DNA of 64,000 nt from Prorocentrum cordatum (Eukaryota; Sar; Dinophyceae; Prorocentrales; Prorocentraceae). Below the pieces are notes generated by a model. It saw nothing but the letters and a program-made list of their open reading frames with translations. It made no database searches and was not told the DNA's origin. The stretch lies in NCBI GenBank assembly GCA_963575745.1, contig CAUYUJ010021671.1, positions 596,039-660,038 of the forward strand, in the 5' to 3' direction. This document shows positions 44,814 through 55,121 of this stretch, in pieces (within the stretch, counting starts at the first letter, position 1; each line of letters opens with the position of its first letter). Position numbers and translations under genes: made by a program.

Positions 44814-45669
44814 TCATGCACCTCGCTCCCGCACGTGATGGCCGCGGAGCTCTGGGTGCTCCACCCGAGGCGCATCGACGCGGCAGTGAACGCACCTGCA
44901 GGCCTCTCGCGGCCTCGGATGCCCGTGGACTCGCATGACCCACGAGCGCCATGGCGCCACGAAGAGGTCCCGCGCCCCCATGCCCGCCGCCTCGTGCAAC
45001 GCCCTGGCCCACTCGACGATGGGCGCCGCGTTGGCGATCACGCAACTCCCCTGTTGCAGCCCGGGAAGGCCGCCGCCGCCGCCCGCCTCAGCCCGGCCAT
45101 CGGCGTGTCGGGCGCGCCCTGGACGCGAGTGCCGTGCAGCTCCGACGGTGCTGCCGAGAGCTTGACCACCTTCCGTGGAACTCCTCCTGCTGCCCTGACC
45201 CGCTGGATCTTCCAGCTCCTGGCCTTGGTCTCGACGATCCGCTTCGGCTGGGCCCCTGCGCGCCGTCGTCGCGCAGCTGACGGGGTCGCGCCCAAATGCG
45301 CGGCCTCGCGCGCATCCTGGATGCCCATCTGCCTGTTCTACCTGCTGAGCTGGGCGCCGAGCTGATTCTCCGCGCTGCCGCGAGACGCCGCGACGACCGT
45401 CTTGCCGCCCTTGCCCCATCGACGCCTGCAGTTTGCGCTGCTGCTCGAAGGCGCGGGTGATCTCGTCGGTCAGCTTCGCGCGGGCGGCCGCCGCACTTGC
45501 GACCTCCTCTGGTCGACGTTGCAAAGTCGCCGAAAGAGAGGCGCATGTCCGCCCTCGGGTTGGCCGCGCAGAGGTAGGTCATCGGTCGCCCCGATGAGAG
45601 GCGCGGCGCCCAAACGCGGATCCTGCCACGACCCCTCGCGACCGCCGCTCGCCCTCGGTGCGACGCCAA
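44814..45669 (-). pseudogene. Unrecognised broken coding region
   Basis: Three overlapping minus frames each contain protein-like pieces: EEVASAAAARAKLTDEITRA and FEQQRKLQASMGQG; then PRKVVKLSAAPSELHGTRVQ; then VIANAAPIVEWARALHEAAG and ARDLFVAPWRSWVMRVHG. The order suggests one frameshifted protein. A LINE ORF upstream of the RNase H fragment is possible, but no domain is recognised. Confidence 0.35.
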
Positions 45670-45699
45670 GCGAGGGCGACTTGTTTCTTGGTTTCATAT

Positions 45700-45742
45700 G
45701 TATGTCTCCCTCTCTCTCTCTCTGTCTCTTTCTTTCTTTAAT

Positions 45743-45803
<61 letters not shown>

Positions 45804-45811
45804 CTCTCTAT
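45700..45811 (+). repeat. (CT)n microsatellite
   Basis: About 110 bp of CT repeat with a TTTCTTTCTTTAATTT interruption. It ends at the assembly gap and probably caused it. Confidence 0.9.
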
Positions 45812-45911
45812 NNNNNNNNNNNNNNNNNNNNNNNNNNNNNNNNNNNNNNNNNNNNNNNNNNNNNNNNNNNNNNNNNNNNNNNNNNNNNNNNNNNNNNNNN
45901 NNNNNNNNNNN
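45812..45911. other. Assembly gap (100 N)
   Basis: Exactly 100 N, a conventional size for a gap of unknown length. It truncates the finger protein of retroelement copy B. Confidence 0.99.
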
Positions 45912-47019
45912 CATCGCACTCTGAGTTCTCGTCGACTGGGGTGACGGAAACTCCCAGGGCGCAGCTCTGCCTTTTGATGAGGTCTGTTCTGGCCTTGACG
46001 GGGTTGCCCCGGACGGTCTCGGTCGCCGCCATGCACTCGGTCCATGCCAGCCTTTCGAGAGCCCGTCCTCTTTGCCTTACATCCTGCGCCCAGTGTGGTG
46101 GGAGGAGGACGGCCTGCGGGACCTGTCCCAGCGGTGCGTGCAGACGGAACTGAGCGACTCCACAGCTGGCGGGGACGGAGTATAGCTGCCTGACGGCCTC
46201 GGCCGCAGCCGCGGCTGGTGACTCCAACATTGCCTTTCTCGCCCCTCATGGGGGCATGTCTCCGTGGCCGAAGCGATCTTCTCCCTCGGGTGCCTCCGCG
46301 CGTGATCTGTCGGCTGGCTCCTGAGACGATGCTCAGCTGGAGGCGTCGGGGATGTCCTCGCCCGTGGGGGGTCTGATTGGGGGGCGCAAGTGGTAGGCGG
46401 TGGCGTGGCCGGGGGTGTCTCTGTCAAGGGGCCCGTCCGACGGTCTCGCTCCACCCCTGGTCGACCTTCCCCGGGCCCTCCTCAGCTGCTGGCGAGGGCG
46501 CGTCCTTGTGGAATGGATGGTGCCTGAGGGGGTGACAAAGTCGAAGGCATTGTCCCTGTAGGGAAAAGTGATGGGAACGTGGTCCCAGTCGTCGGGGAAA
46601 GACCAGCCGGGGAGGTGGGGTTGCCCTCGGACCTCCACAGGTTCCGTCGTCTTCCACCCGCGCCATGGGTACCTCTGGATTCTGCAGTTCTGGACGTGAT
46701 CGTAATCCTTTCCGTTCGTCACGGCCCACAGGTTGCCCGCAGAAATGAAATCCTGGGGGTCGGGCCGCCCGTTGACCCACTGCCTGTCACCTTCGTGCCA
46801 GTTGTCCCACTGTAGGAGGTGCTCCTTCCCGTCACAGTGCTTCTGACAGAGCTCGCACCACCAGCACCATTCACCGTTGAAGTGTGCCCAACGCAGCCAG
46901 GGGCATTCGCGGGCACGGAAGGGGGGGAGACCATCGGCGGGCATGGGGCCGTTTGGGCGACAAGCCTCGCGTGCTGGCCAGCGAGCCAGCGGCCCTTGAT
47001 TGCACTTGCGCTCGGGCAT
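45912..47019 (-). pseudogene. Finger protein of copy B (homologue of 57485-58704)
   Basis: The ATG at 47019 (MPERKCNQGPLARWPA) aligns with the copy A start (MGPRNNQGPTRRWPS). Conserved parts: CPWLRWAHFNGEWCWWCELC, a C2H2-like finger (CELC, then two H), the downstream ISAGNLWAV and WRGWKTTEPV, and PSGTIHSTRTRP. After a frameshift near 46330, AAEAVRQLYSVPAS and RQSCALGVSVTPVDENSE continue the homology up to the gap. The helicase part, if present, would lie beyond the gap. Confidence 0.75.
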
Positions 47020-47318
47020 CCTCCAGGGTCGCAGCTGATCGCCGCTAGAGTACTTTGAAAGCTGGGGGGCCGCGGCCCGCTGCGGGGTGGGCCTCGGCGG
47101 GCGGGGCGATCGACCGATCAGCGACCAGGAGTGAGGGGGGGGGGGGAAGGCGGAGGGTTTTCCAGGCGGAAGGCGGCGGCAGCACACTCCGTCGGGTCGC
47201 AGAGGTCGATGTCTAGACCTTGCACGGTTGGGAAGTGAGCTGGGAGGGCGGTGCGGGCCTCTGCCCAATGTACGTGCGCGTGGACTGCGGAGTCGCCTGC
47301 GTTGGGTAAAGCATCCGC

Positions 47319-47640
47319 TCAGAACACTCCAAGGGTGGCGAGGCTGTCTGCAGCCTTATTCAGGCGGCGCCTCACGGCCTGCCAGGAAAGCACCCAGCCA
47401 ATGCTATCCGCCTGGGCGAGGGCGTCGTCCATTTGCTGAGCCAAGTGTAGCCTCCTGTACCTGGCTGTGCCGGCACCATATCGCATGGCCGCTAAGTTGT
47501 CCCCGACAATCCTGGCGGCCCGCAGGGGGCCGCGGGGGTGGGGGGGGGGGAGTGCGAGTCCAGCGCGGCAGCCGGCTACCTCGGCCATCTGTGCGCTGCT
47601 GCATCCGGGGAGCGCAACTATGGTAACCGCCAGCTGGTAG
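47319..47640 (-). pseudogene. RNase H C-terminal part of copy B
   Basis: VTIVALPGCSSAQMAEVAGC, ARIVGDNLAAMRYGAG and RRLNKAADSLATLGVF match the copy A RNase H, keeping three of the four metal ligands (E, D, D); the first D lies upstream of the truncation. A TGA replaces the TGG after LGVF, but the next 60 codons still align with the copy A tail (ADALPNAGDS...RLENPPP), so this is a nonsense mutation. Confidence 0.75.
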
Positions 47641-47646
47641 GGTTAC

Positions 47647-48404
47647 TTTTTTGGTTCGCGGCTCCAAGGCAAAGGTCAGGGGGCGGACGCAGCGTCCGGG
47701 ATGCGGCACACTGGTATGGTTACTTTTTGATCGGCGGCCCCAAGGAAGAGTCCAGAGAGCGGGTCAATCTCGACAGGGGCGCAATGCGAGACGATTGGCA
47801 ACGAAGGCACATAGGCCAACGCCGCAATCCACGTGCGAGGAACAAAATGAACCTCATTAGAGCCGACCCGGGAACGGAAGACGGCAGCAGACTGTAAAGC
47901 CAGCGGAGGGTCGCACAGTGGCGCCAGCCCCCACAGACCAAGCCTGCGAGAAAGCGGGAACGCTGTGCGGGCGGCACAGAGCCCGAGGAAAGGCACCGCC
48001 AAACGCGGCGAGGAGGAGCAGAAGGGGAGACAGAGGCGCAGGAGGCGACGAGGGGAGGGGGAAGGAAGGACGCCTCACTCACAGAGCACCTGAGGTGCTC
48101 GGGGACAAGTGCGTCGAACCTTGACAGGAGTCGGCAGCCTTGTCGTCAGAGTCCCCGCCTGCAACTTCCTTGCCACTGTGGATGGGGGGAAACGCTGCGT
48201 GGTGCCACCGCTGCACCACCCAGCGGGAGGCCTGCGGACCTGCCCGTGGAGGAACCGCTGGGCTGCCGTGGGCCTCGTGCGCCGTGCACCGTGATAACGG
48301 CCGTTGGCGTCGTTGTCGTACGCGATCAGCAAGTCCGCCCAAAGGAAGGGGGCGATGTCGCAAGCGAAGCCAGGGGCCGGAGGGACGGGCCTGACATGGG
48401 AAAG
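47647..48404. other. Inter-element sequence; A-run/13-mer junctions
   Basis: No gene recognised. Holds two of three junctions where GTAACCMTACCAG (minus strand) follows an A-run: 47634-47652 and 47711-47728. The third is at 49285-49305. Confidence 0.5.
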
Positions 48405-49078
48405 CTGTGACCTGCCAAAGGATGGACCACTTGCACAGGAATCCTGCCTCCCCAGGCCCACCAACCGGTGCCAGCGGGTGATCGCACCCAGCCGTTGGGA
48501 TAGGGGTGACCACCTCGGAACATGCACGTGATCGTTGCCACGACGGGGAGAAGCCGAGTGGCGCGGTACACCACAACAGCGCGCGTGGAGGAGGGGGAGG
48601 AGAGGCGCAGCCGATAGCCGCAAGTCAGGTAAATTAAAGGAGGAGGGGAGAGGGGCAAAGCCAGTGGGCCTTGTGGCGACGGTGACCTAAGTGAACCCAA
48701 CAGTGTGCGTTGCAAGAGTTGTGAACTTGAGGGGGGCAGGCAGTGACCTGTCAAAGGACGGACCACTCGTGCAGGAATCCCTCTTCCCCAGGCCCACCCT
48801 CAGGTGCCAGCGGGTGGACGTGTCACGCCGCAGAGATAGGGGTGACCACCTCAGGAACCTGCACTTGAACGCCACGATGGGGGGATACCGAGTGGCGCAG
48901 CACGCCACGTCAGTGTGAGTGGAGGAGGAGGAGAAGAGGCGCAGCCGATAGCCGCAAGACCAGAAAAGGAATGGAGGAGGGGAGAGTGGCGATGCCAGTG
49001 GGCATTGTGGAGACAGTGGCCGATGTGGACCCAACAGTGAGCGTTTTATGCGCGCCCGTTGCGACCGCCCCTGGGGGG
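48405..49078 (+). repeat. Tandem repeat, 337-bp unit, two copies
   Basis: GTGACCTGCCAAAGGATGGA at about 48407 is answered by GTGACCTGTCAAAGGACGGA at about 48744. The intervening blocks (CCAGCGGGTG, ATAGGGGTGACCACCTC, GGCGCAGCCGATAGCCGCAA) recur in order, with roughly 80 percent identity by eye. Confidence 0.85.
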
Positions 49079-50409
49079 GCCAGACCGCTCGACGCCCACG
49101 CAGCGTGTTACCTCCGATGAGTGCTGTGGCCTCTGTGATCCCTCCACCGTGCGCGCGAGGGTCCTCAGCGGCCGCGGGGGGAACGGGGCGCCAGACCTCT
49201 GTGGGGGACAGCGCTGTCACATGCCCATAGCAGCACCGACTGGGGGAAGCGCGTGAGGTGTGACCACGGGACGTGGACTCAGCTCTGGTATGGTTACTTT
49301 TTTTTCTTTTACAGCCGCGGGCGGAAGCGCCAGCGGCGGCGGGTAACGGTCGGGCTGCGGCCGATACAAATTGGCCGAAAGCGCGCGCGAGCGCGGCCGG
49401 CGCCGGGCGGCGGGTGCAAGGGTGCCGCAGCCCAGGGAGTCTGACGGCAACCAGCACCCAGGGAGCAGTAAATACGTTGCCAAAGTGGCGCGATGCAATA
49501 CCCCCACCGTGTCAAGGCCATAGAAAGCAGTACGCTGAGACACTGACTGAACAGGAGGGAGTCTCCAACCTCGGCGGGAATGGCGTGCAAGGCCTCCCAG
49601 GGTGCCAGCCATGCACAAGCGCCAACCGAGAGACACGCAAGCTGTCGCCAGTCGGCATCCCGCACGGAGAGGTTGGACTCTGACAGCGCCAGCGAACCGT
49701 CGCAGCTTCAGAGAACGCACCCGCGCAGCCCAAAGGCGTGGAATTCGTGGTGTCAGAAACCGAACAAACACGTCGGGCCAGGAGACAACCGCGAATGGAT
49801 GCGAACGCAAGCGGCCATCAAGTGACATGATGTGACGCTACGCGGAGGTACAACTGTCCCAATCCTCTACCAGGCACAAGTCGCAAGCGACGCCAACCAG
49901 GATAAGAACAGGACGTGTACCAGGGAGCATCTAACGTGACCAGCACAAACAGAGCCGCCTATCCATGGTACCCTGGCGTACCAGAGTGAAGTAGACGCTG
50001 GCGCTCTGGGGAGCTGTGCTGCCTCTTGCCAGCTGCAACCAAGCAACAGCCAGCTGTCACGAAGAAGCCCAGGGAGTTGACCACTCATCCGAGTGGAGCG
50101 GGGGAGCGACGGTGGGATGATGCCAGTCCGGGCAACCGTAACTGGCGGCCAGCAAAGGAACAGCGTACGCACTAGGCACAGATGTGGGATCAGTCTTCTG
50201 ACCACCCGCTGCCACCCGTGGCCGGTGCGCGCAGGTGAGTGCGCAACTGGTCCCTGCGTCCGGGCGCGGCAATGTCCTACGGGTGGGCATCCCAAGTCAT
50301 CGTGTCGGAGGGGTACCTCAACGGCGCCAGAAGTGCACCGTCTGGTCTTCGTTGAAAACCCGCTGCCGGGAAACCACCCGCCCACGGTCGCTCCCAGGGG
50401 GGGCGCGGA
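49079..50409. other. No gene recognised
   Basis: GC-rich sequence between the two tandem arrays. It contains the third A-run/13-mer junction (49285-49305) and several CCCAGGGAG words (49431, 49457, 50068). Long minus frames have no recognisable domain. Confidence 0.45.
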
Positions 50410-51045
50410 GAGGAGCAGCTGAAGGCCGCTGTACCTTTGAGAAACCCAGGGGGCGTGAGTGCGGTTCTGGACAGTGACGAGGCGAAGCCATCTTTGCGTC
50501 GGCCACAGAGCCGCGAGGCCGGGGGAGAGGCCCGACAGGGCCAGAGGTGAAAACAACTACAGCGGGGCCAGGGGCCAACTATGGCCTGCACGCAACACGC
50601 CCCAGCGCTGTCATGCAGACGGTATTGCTGGTAAACACACTTGGGTCCAAAGGCAGGAAGTGCGTGTACCAGGGAGGGCGGCGGAAGGCCGCCACACGAG
50701 TATATGGAACTTGAAGAGCAGCTGAAGGCCGCTGTACCTTAGAGAAACCCAGGGAGCTTTGTGAGTGCGGTTCTGGACTGAGACGAGGCGACGCCATCGG
50801 CGTCGGTCACAGAGCCGCGAGGCCGGGGGGCGAAGTCCGACAGGGCCAGAGGTGAAACCAACTACAGCAGGGCCAGGGGCCAACTATGGCCTGCACGCAA
50901 CACGCCCCCGTGCTGCCATGCAGACGGTATTGCTGGTAACCACACTTGGGTCCAAAGGCAGGAAGTGCGTGTACCAGGGAGGGCGGCGGAAGGCCGCCAC
51001 ACGAGTATATGAAACGTAACCCAGGGAGGCAGCTGAAGGCTGCAC
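50410..51045 (+). repeat. Tandem repeat, 306-bp unit, two copies plus a stub
   Basis: AGCAGCTGAAGGCCGCTGTA at 50414 and 50717, and GTGAGTGCGGTTCTGGAC at 50455 and 50761, define the unit. A third partial start follows at 51019. It lies immediately downstream (minus direction) of the last ORF of copy A and may be its 3' UTR. Confidence 0.85.
51019..51044. repeat. 26-bp direct repeat, 3' copy
   Basis: The plus strand begins ACCCAGGGAGGCAGCTGAAG and ends GCTGCA. It is identical to 58740-58765. The two copies bracket the finger/helicase/1172 module. Confidence 0.85.
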
Positions 51046-51097
51046 AGAGTGTGGAAGTCGGACGCTGCACCTGGAACTCTTGGGGATGCGGGGGGGC

Positions 51098-51480
51098 TCA
51101 GTCGCCCCACCGTTGCCTCTTCTCGCCACGGTCATCTGGCCTGCCGCCACCACGCTTGCCTCCTGACTGCCACTGGTCTTCGTGCCAGCCAGAGCTCCAG
51201 CCACTCTGCCAGTTGTCCCAGGCGTCCCAGGAGCTCCTTGCCCGGTCGTACCAGCTGTTATGTTGGTGGTTGCCCTTGCCCGTGCCGTCGGTCCTGGTGT
51301 GGCGCATGTATTCGGCCCGCACCGTTGCCCAGTCGATGCAGAAGTTATACTTCTTGTCCATCGCGTAGGCATCGTATCCACAGTGCTTCCAGTCATCCAA
51401 GAACTTGTTGATTTTCGCGTCCGTGTGCAGCTTCGGGTCTGACTTGGGGTCCTTGGACCCAGGGATCCGGATGCCTTATG
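51098..51480 (-). CDS. C-terminal tail of the 1172-codon protein (shifted)
   Basis: The open minus frame reads KDPKSDPKLHTDAKINKFLD, YAMDKKYNFCIDWATVRAEY and then a Trp/Ser/Gly/Arg-rich end (SSWDAWDNWQSGWSSGWHED, KRGGGRPDDRGEKRQRWGD, stop TGA). It follows the 130-bp duplication that ends the long frame, so it is probably the original C-terminus. The basic, aromatic-rich tail is of an RNA-binding type (inference). Confidence 0.5.
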
Positions 51481-51733
51481 TGTAGGCCGACCAAAGGGCA
51501 CATAATACTCCACCCAAGTCCACTTGGTGTCTGGCGATGCGCTTGGCGGGCGTCTCTCCGCGGCGCTCCAAGTCCACGGAGCCCAGCCAGGCCTTGTACA
51601 TGGCCTTATGTGTAGGCCGACCAAAGGGCACATAATACTCCACCCAAGTCCACTTGGTGTCTGGCGATGCGCTTGGCGGGCGTCTCTCCGCGGCGCTCCA
51701 AGTCCACGGAGCCCAGCCAGGCCTTGTACATGG
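51474..51733. repeat. 130-bp perfect tandem duplication
   Basis: 51474-51603 is repeated directly as 51604-51733 (both begin CCTTATGTGTAGGCCGACCA). 130 is not a multiple of three. The near identity suggests a recent event or an assembly artefact. Confidence 0.9.
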
Positions 51734-54700
51734 GGCCTCCGTGGGCGTCGGTCAGCTGGTTGAGAGCGTGTCGTTCCGCTGCGCCAGAGTAGGCAAGCCT
51801 GCGGTCTGGTGTCTGTGGATTGCGTAGTGGGGGGCGGTGGACCTGTGCTGTGCCTCTCTCTCGCGCGGCTTCGTCTTGACCTGCCCTGGAACCACTGGCG
51901 TTCTGCTCGGTGGTGGCTGCACCACCCCAGGCGTTCAACGGGTCGTCGTCGGAGCTGGGTTCCATGCTCTCTGCCGTTGGGCTTTGCTGTGGCGGCTTGG
52001 CGCCAGGGCCATCATCTTCCGCGCCCGTGGCCGTGTCCGCACCGTCATCAGGGGGAGGAGCCTCTTGGGGGCTTCCATAGTCGGCTGAATCCGCTCGTTC
52101 AGTGGCAGGAATTTCGTCTTCGTCGCCCCCCTCTTTGGCAGCTAGGCCAGGCACCTTCGCGTCTCCAGCACATATTTCGGCGTCTTTCGTACCCAGGGAG
52201 TTGTCTGCACCAAACGCTGTGGAGGTGTCTTCCTCGGGTCTTGCTGGAGCTTCGGGCTTGCCCAGCCACTGTGTCGGATGGCGCCCTGCCGCGTTGCAGG
52301 GCCTGTTCTCGCTCATGGCCTGCACATGCGACTCCGCCAGGGAGGTGATGGTTGTCGAGGCCAAGGCATCGGCACTGAGGCTGAGCAGGAAGCTCGTCAG
52401 CGTGCCCATCTCGTGTCTGACTGGGCTGAAGCCACTCGCCGGGGCGAGGGTCGAGACGTGCCGCTCCCAGGCCTCTTTGTGCTTCTCGCCGTTGGTGAGG
52501 TGGGAGACGACTCGCGCGGCGGCCAGCCGCTTGCCTTCCCATGGCTGGTTGAGCGGGGAGCAGTCCCTCGGGATGTCGTCGCCGTACGCCGCCTTGAGAA
52601 AAATCGTCAACCGACTGCCTGGCCACGAGGCTTCTTCGTTTTTAGGCTCTGGGATGCTATCATCGCAATGGCCGTGACAGAACTGCCGCCAAGCGTAGCC
52701 CAGTCCAGGGTGGAAGTCCCGGAGGTAGGACACGAGGAGCTGCTGAACGACCACGTCTCCGCTGCCAGACCTACTCCTGGGGTCGTCTGACCTGAGCGTG
52801 GGGTTGGTGACCTCCCTGCAGTCCAGGAGCGGCCCCTGAGGGACTGGCAGCTCAGGCAGGAGCCCCATGAGCTGCGGGAGAGTCCCGGGGGCCTGCTCGG
52901 CCACGGGGGCGGCTGCTCCCGAGGCGCTGGACCCGGGGAGGTTTGCCGCTCCTGTCTTGGTGAAGCGATCTGAGGCCTTGGCGTCAGCGCCCATCCAGGG
53001 AAGGGCGTTGACAATGTCCACTGGGGCCTCCGCTACGATCTGGCTATTGAGCGTTGGCAGGACAGGGGCCTCGGCTGGATACAGTGCCCTGTAGTCTCTC
53101 CCAATGATGTGGTCCAGAGTCGCGGGCCCGATGTTCCAGATGGGGACCAGGCACCGCCGGCAGCACCACGTGGCATTCCAGTCGCGCTCCCACCAGGCTA
53201 CGGCTCGCCGCTCAATGGGAGGCAGCCCTGCTTGCTCGGGCACGCCCACTCCTTCCTTTGGCTTCCATATGAAGCATCCCAGGGGAGGTGCTCCAGTTTT
53301 CCAGACTAGGAGCGGCGCCCATGGGGGGCATGTGTCGCACCGAGCAGGGTAGACCTTGTTTTCCGCAGCTTTGAGGCCGAATCGCTCATCCCTGACCCGG
53401 AGGATGGGAATAGTGGTGTTGGCGCGCTTTGGGATGTGCATGCCCGCCGGCGTCATGATGAGATCCGCCAGTGTCCTCGTGCCCGATTGGGGGCTGCATC
53501 CAAAGCCAAGTGGGAGATGACCCAGGGAGGGGAGGGCAACCGCCTTCTTGTCACTTGCGCCACCGGTCCTCCAATTTTCGTACTCCTTGACCTTATCCGC
53601 GACTGTTGCACCGTTTGGTGCTGGGATGCCCTTTCCCTCCAGGTGTCGAATCCAGCAGATCTCGCAGTGCCATCCCAAGTTTGTACCGTCGAGGTAGGCC
53701 TGGGGCCGGTTCTGCGCTACCATCAGGCGTGTATCGTCCGAGATCCAGGTACCGTCTGTGGAGCGTAGCTGATCCTTGCCGCATCTGTCGCATTTGAACC
53801 TGCCGTGCTTCTGCTCAGCCAACAGCCTGTCGTCGGGGATGTGCGGGGGGTCCTGCTTGGTACCTGGGGCAGGGGCGGACGGCATGGGGGCGTTCAGATC
53901 GATGTTGGAAAGCGCGAATCCGCCGCCGATGTAGGCGAGCCCAGCACCCCGGTCGTCGTCACCCAGGGAGGCGTCTGAGCCCGCGAGCGCGATGTGAAGC
54001 GCGCACACGGAGCAGTGGTGCGTACCCAGGGGGGTCAGTGAGGCGGCTGGGACGATCTTCTCGAGGACGAGCATCGGGGCCTCCAGCTGGAAGTCATGCC
54101 TGTCCATCTCACTCCAGGTCTGCGGGCAGCCGGCTGCCTGTGCGTCGGGGTGGTGGTGTGCCACCGCTACGAGCTTGGAGATGTGGGGCAGGATTGCCTC
54201 GATGCGCCCGTGAAGATCGGCCAGATCCTCCAGCGTGAGGCCCCAGGTGCTCGCGAAGTCCTGCCGGAACCCTCGATGCGCTTCCTGCCACGGGACACAG
54301 AAACCCAGGATAGCTTCAATCACGTCCCCAGCCTGTTCGGCGTGCGGGAACGGCCACAAGAACACGCGCGGCTCGCGGAGCATTAACATCATGACCACCA
54401 GGAGCGAGCGGGTCTTGCAAGACTCCATGGGGAGGCCATCTGTGTCCTTGATCTCCTCCCGGAGTCGGCCCCTGGTTGGATCGACGGAAGCGCTACCTAA
54501 GATCTCCTGCAGGCCAACCGTCCCAGGGTGCTTCCTGTGCATGCAGCAATCCTTGGTTGTTGCACTCCACGCCTGGGGAACCTGCCGGAACAGTCCCTTG
54601 GGAGTGCACTGTCGCCGCCCGCAGAGCGTTGCACGTCGGCCCCTGACGCGCGGCACCGGGGGGAGGGAGTCATTGCACACTGCGTGGCCTGCGTCCTCCC

Positions 54701-55121
54701 AGGGAGCGCCAAGGCCTGCCCAGAGCACGTTGTAGACCAGATTGGTCGCGTCTAAACCCAGGGACATGTCGAACAGGAAGCCCAGGTGCGACCAAGCCTT
54801 CCGGTCGAGTCTACCAGGCTGCCGCGGTGTCTCGGACAGCGAGAATTCGTGCGGGTGGAGCCCCGCCACCAGGTAGATGAGCGCATGGAAGGCAGGCGTC
54901 GAGAGGATCTCGTTTAAGCCGTCAGAGATGAACTTGCCCTGGGAGCCCCAGTCGAAGTCATCGGCCAGTGGGGTGTTGAAGCGATCGGCGAAGCTGTTCG
55001 CCTGAGCGTCACGGGCTTTTCTCTTGGCCGCATCGAGCTCATTGCGCCCGTCCTCTCCCTTCGCGTGACAACTCCAGGCAACAGGGGGAGGGTGCCCAGG
55101 TGGCGAGGTCGGGCAGTGGGT
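51606..55121 (-). CDS. Unknown large protein of the retroelement (about 1172 codons)
   Basis: An uninterrupted minus frame whose upstream end overlaps the helicase C-terminus by 86 bp in another frame. It opens without a nearby ATG (first ATG after about 118 codons), so it is probably expressed as a continuation of the helicase polyprotein by frameshifting, or was separated by mutation. No family is recognised. Visible features: a conserved-looking N-terminus (FADRFNTPLADDFDWGSQGK; ALIYLVAGLHPHEFSLSE), five CxxC pairs (CSVC, CDRC, CEIC, CDTC, CRRC) in the middle third that could form zinc ribbons, and an acidic, Pro/Ala-rich disordered region before the end. It may be a structural, Gag-like or nucleic-acid-binding protein (speculation). 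The 130-bp duplication causes the stop at 51606. Confidence 0.65.
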   Translation of the reverse strand, partial: THCPTSPPGHPPPVAWSCHAKGEDGRNELDAAKRKARDAQANSFADRFNTPLADDFDWGSQGKFISDGLNEILSTPAFHALIYLVAGLHPHEFSLSETPRQPGRLDRKAWSHLGFLFDMSLGLDATNLVYNVLWAGLGAPWEDAGHAVCNDSLPPVPRVRGRRATLCGRRQCTPKGLFRQVPQAWSATTKDCCMHRKHPGTVGLQEILGSASVDPTRGRLREEIKDTDGLPMESCKTRSLLVVMMLMLREPRVFLWPFPHAEQAGDVIEAILGFCVPWQEAHRGFRQDFASTWGLTLEDLADLHGRIEAILPHISKLVAVAHHHPDAQAAGCPQTWSEMDRHDFQLEAPMLVLEKIVPAASLTPLGTHHCSVCALHIALAGSDASLGDDDRGAGLAYIGGGFALSNIDLNAPMPSAPAPGTKQDPPHIPDDRLLAEQKHGRFKCDRCGKDQLRSTDGTWISDDTRLMVAQNRPQAYLDGTNLGWHCEICWIRHLEGKGIPAPNGATVADKVKEYENWRTGGASDKKAVALPSLGHLPLGFGCSPQSGTRTLADLIMTPAGMHIPKRANTTIPILRVRDERFGLKAAENKVYPARCDTCPPWAPLLVWKTGAPPLGCFIWKPKEGVGVPEQAGLPPIERRAVAWWERDWNATWCCRRCLVPIWNIGPATLDHIIGRDYRALYPAEAPVLPTLNSQIVAEAPVDIVNALPWMGADAKASDRFTKTGAANLPGSSASGAAAPVAEQAPGTLPQLMGLLPELPVPQGPLLDCREVTNPTLRSDDPRSRSGSGDVVVQQLLVSYLRDFHPGLGYAWRQFCHGHCDDSIPEPKNEEASWPGSRLTIFLKAAYGDDIPRDCSPLNQPWEGKRLAAARVVSHLTNGEKHKEAWERHVSTLAPASGFSPVRHEMGTLTSFLLSLSADALASTTITSLAESHVQAMSENRPCNAAGRHPTQWLGKPEAPARPEEDTSTAFGADNSLGTKDAEICAGDAKVPGLAAKEGGDEDEIPATERADSADYGSPQEAPPPDDGADTATGAEDDGPGAKPPQQSPTAESMEPSSDDDPLNAWGGAATTEQNASGSRAGQDEAARERGTAQVHRPPLRNPQTPDRRLAYSGAAERHALNQLTDAHGGPMYKAWLGSVDLERRGETPAKRIARHQVDLGGVLCALWSAYT

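Larger units (their letters stand above)
45912..47646 (-). mobile_element. Helicase-type retroelement, copy B (partial)
   Basis: Contains the end of RNase H followed by the start of the finger protein, the same order and spacing as copy A at 57.5-59.5 kb but clearly diverged. The 5' end is cut at CTGGTAGGGTTAC plus a T6 run (47634-47652). The 3' end is lost in the gap. Confidence 0.8.
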
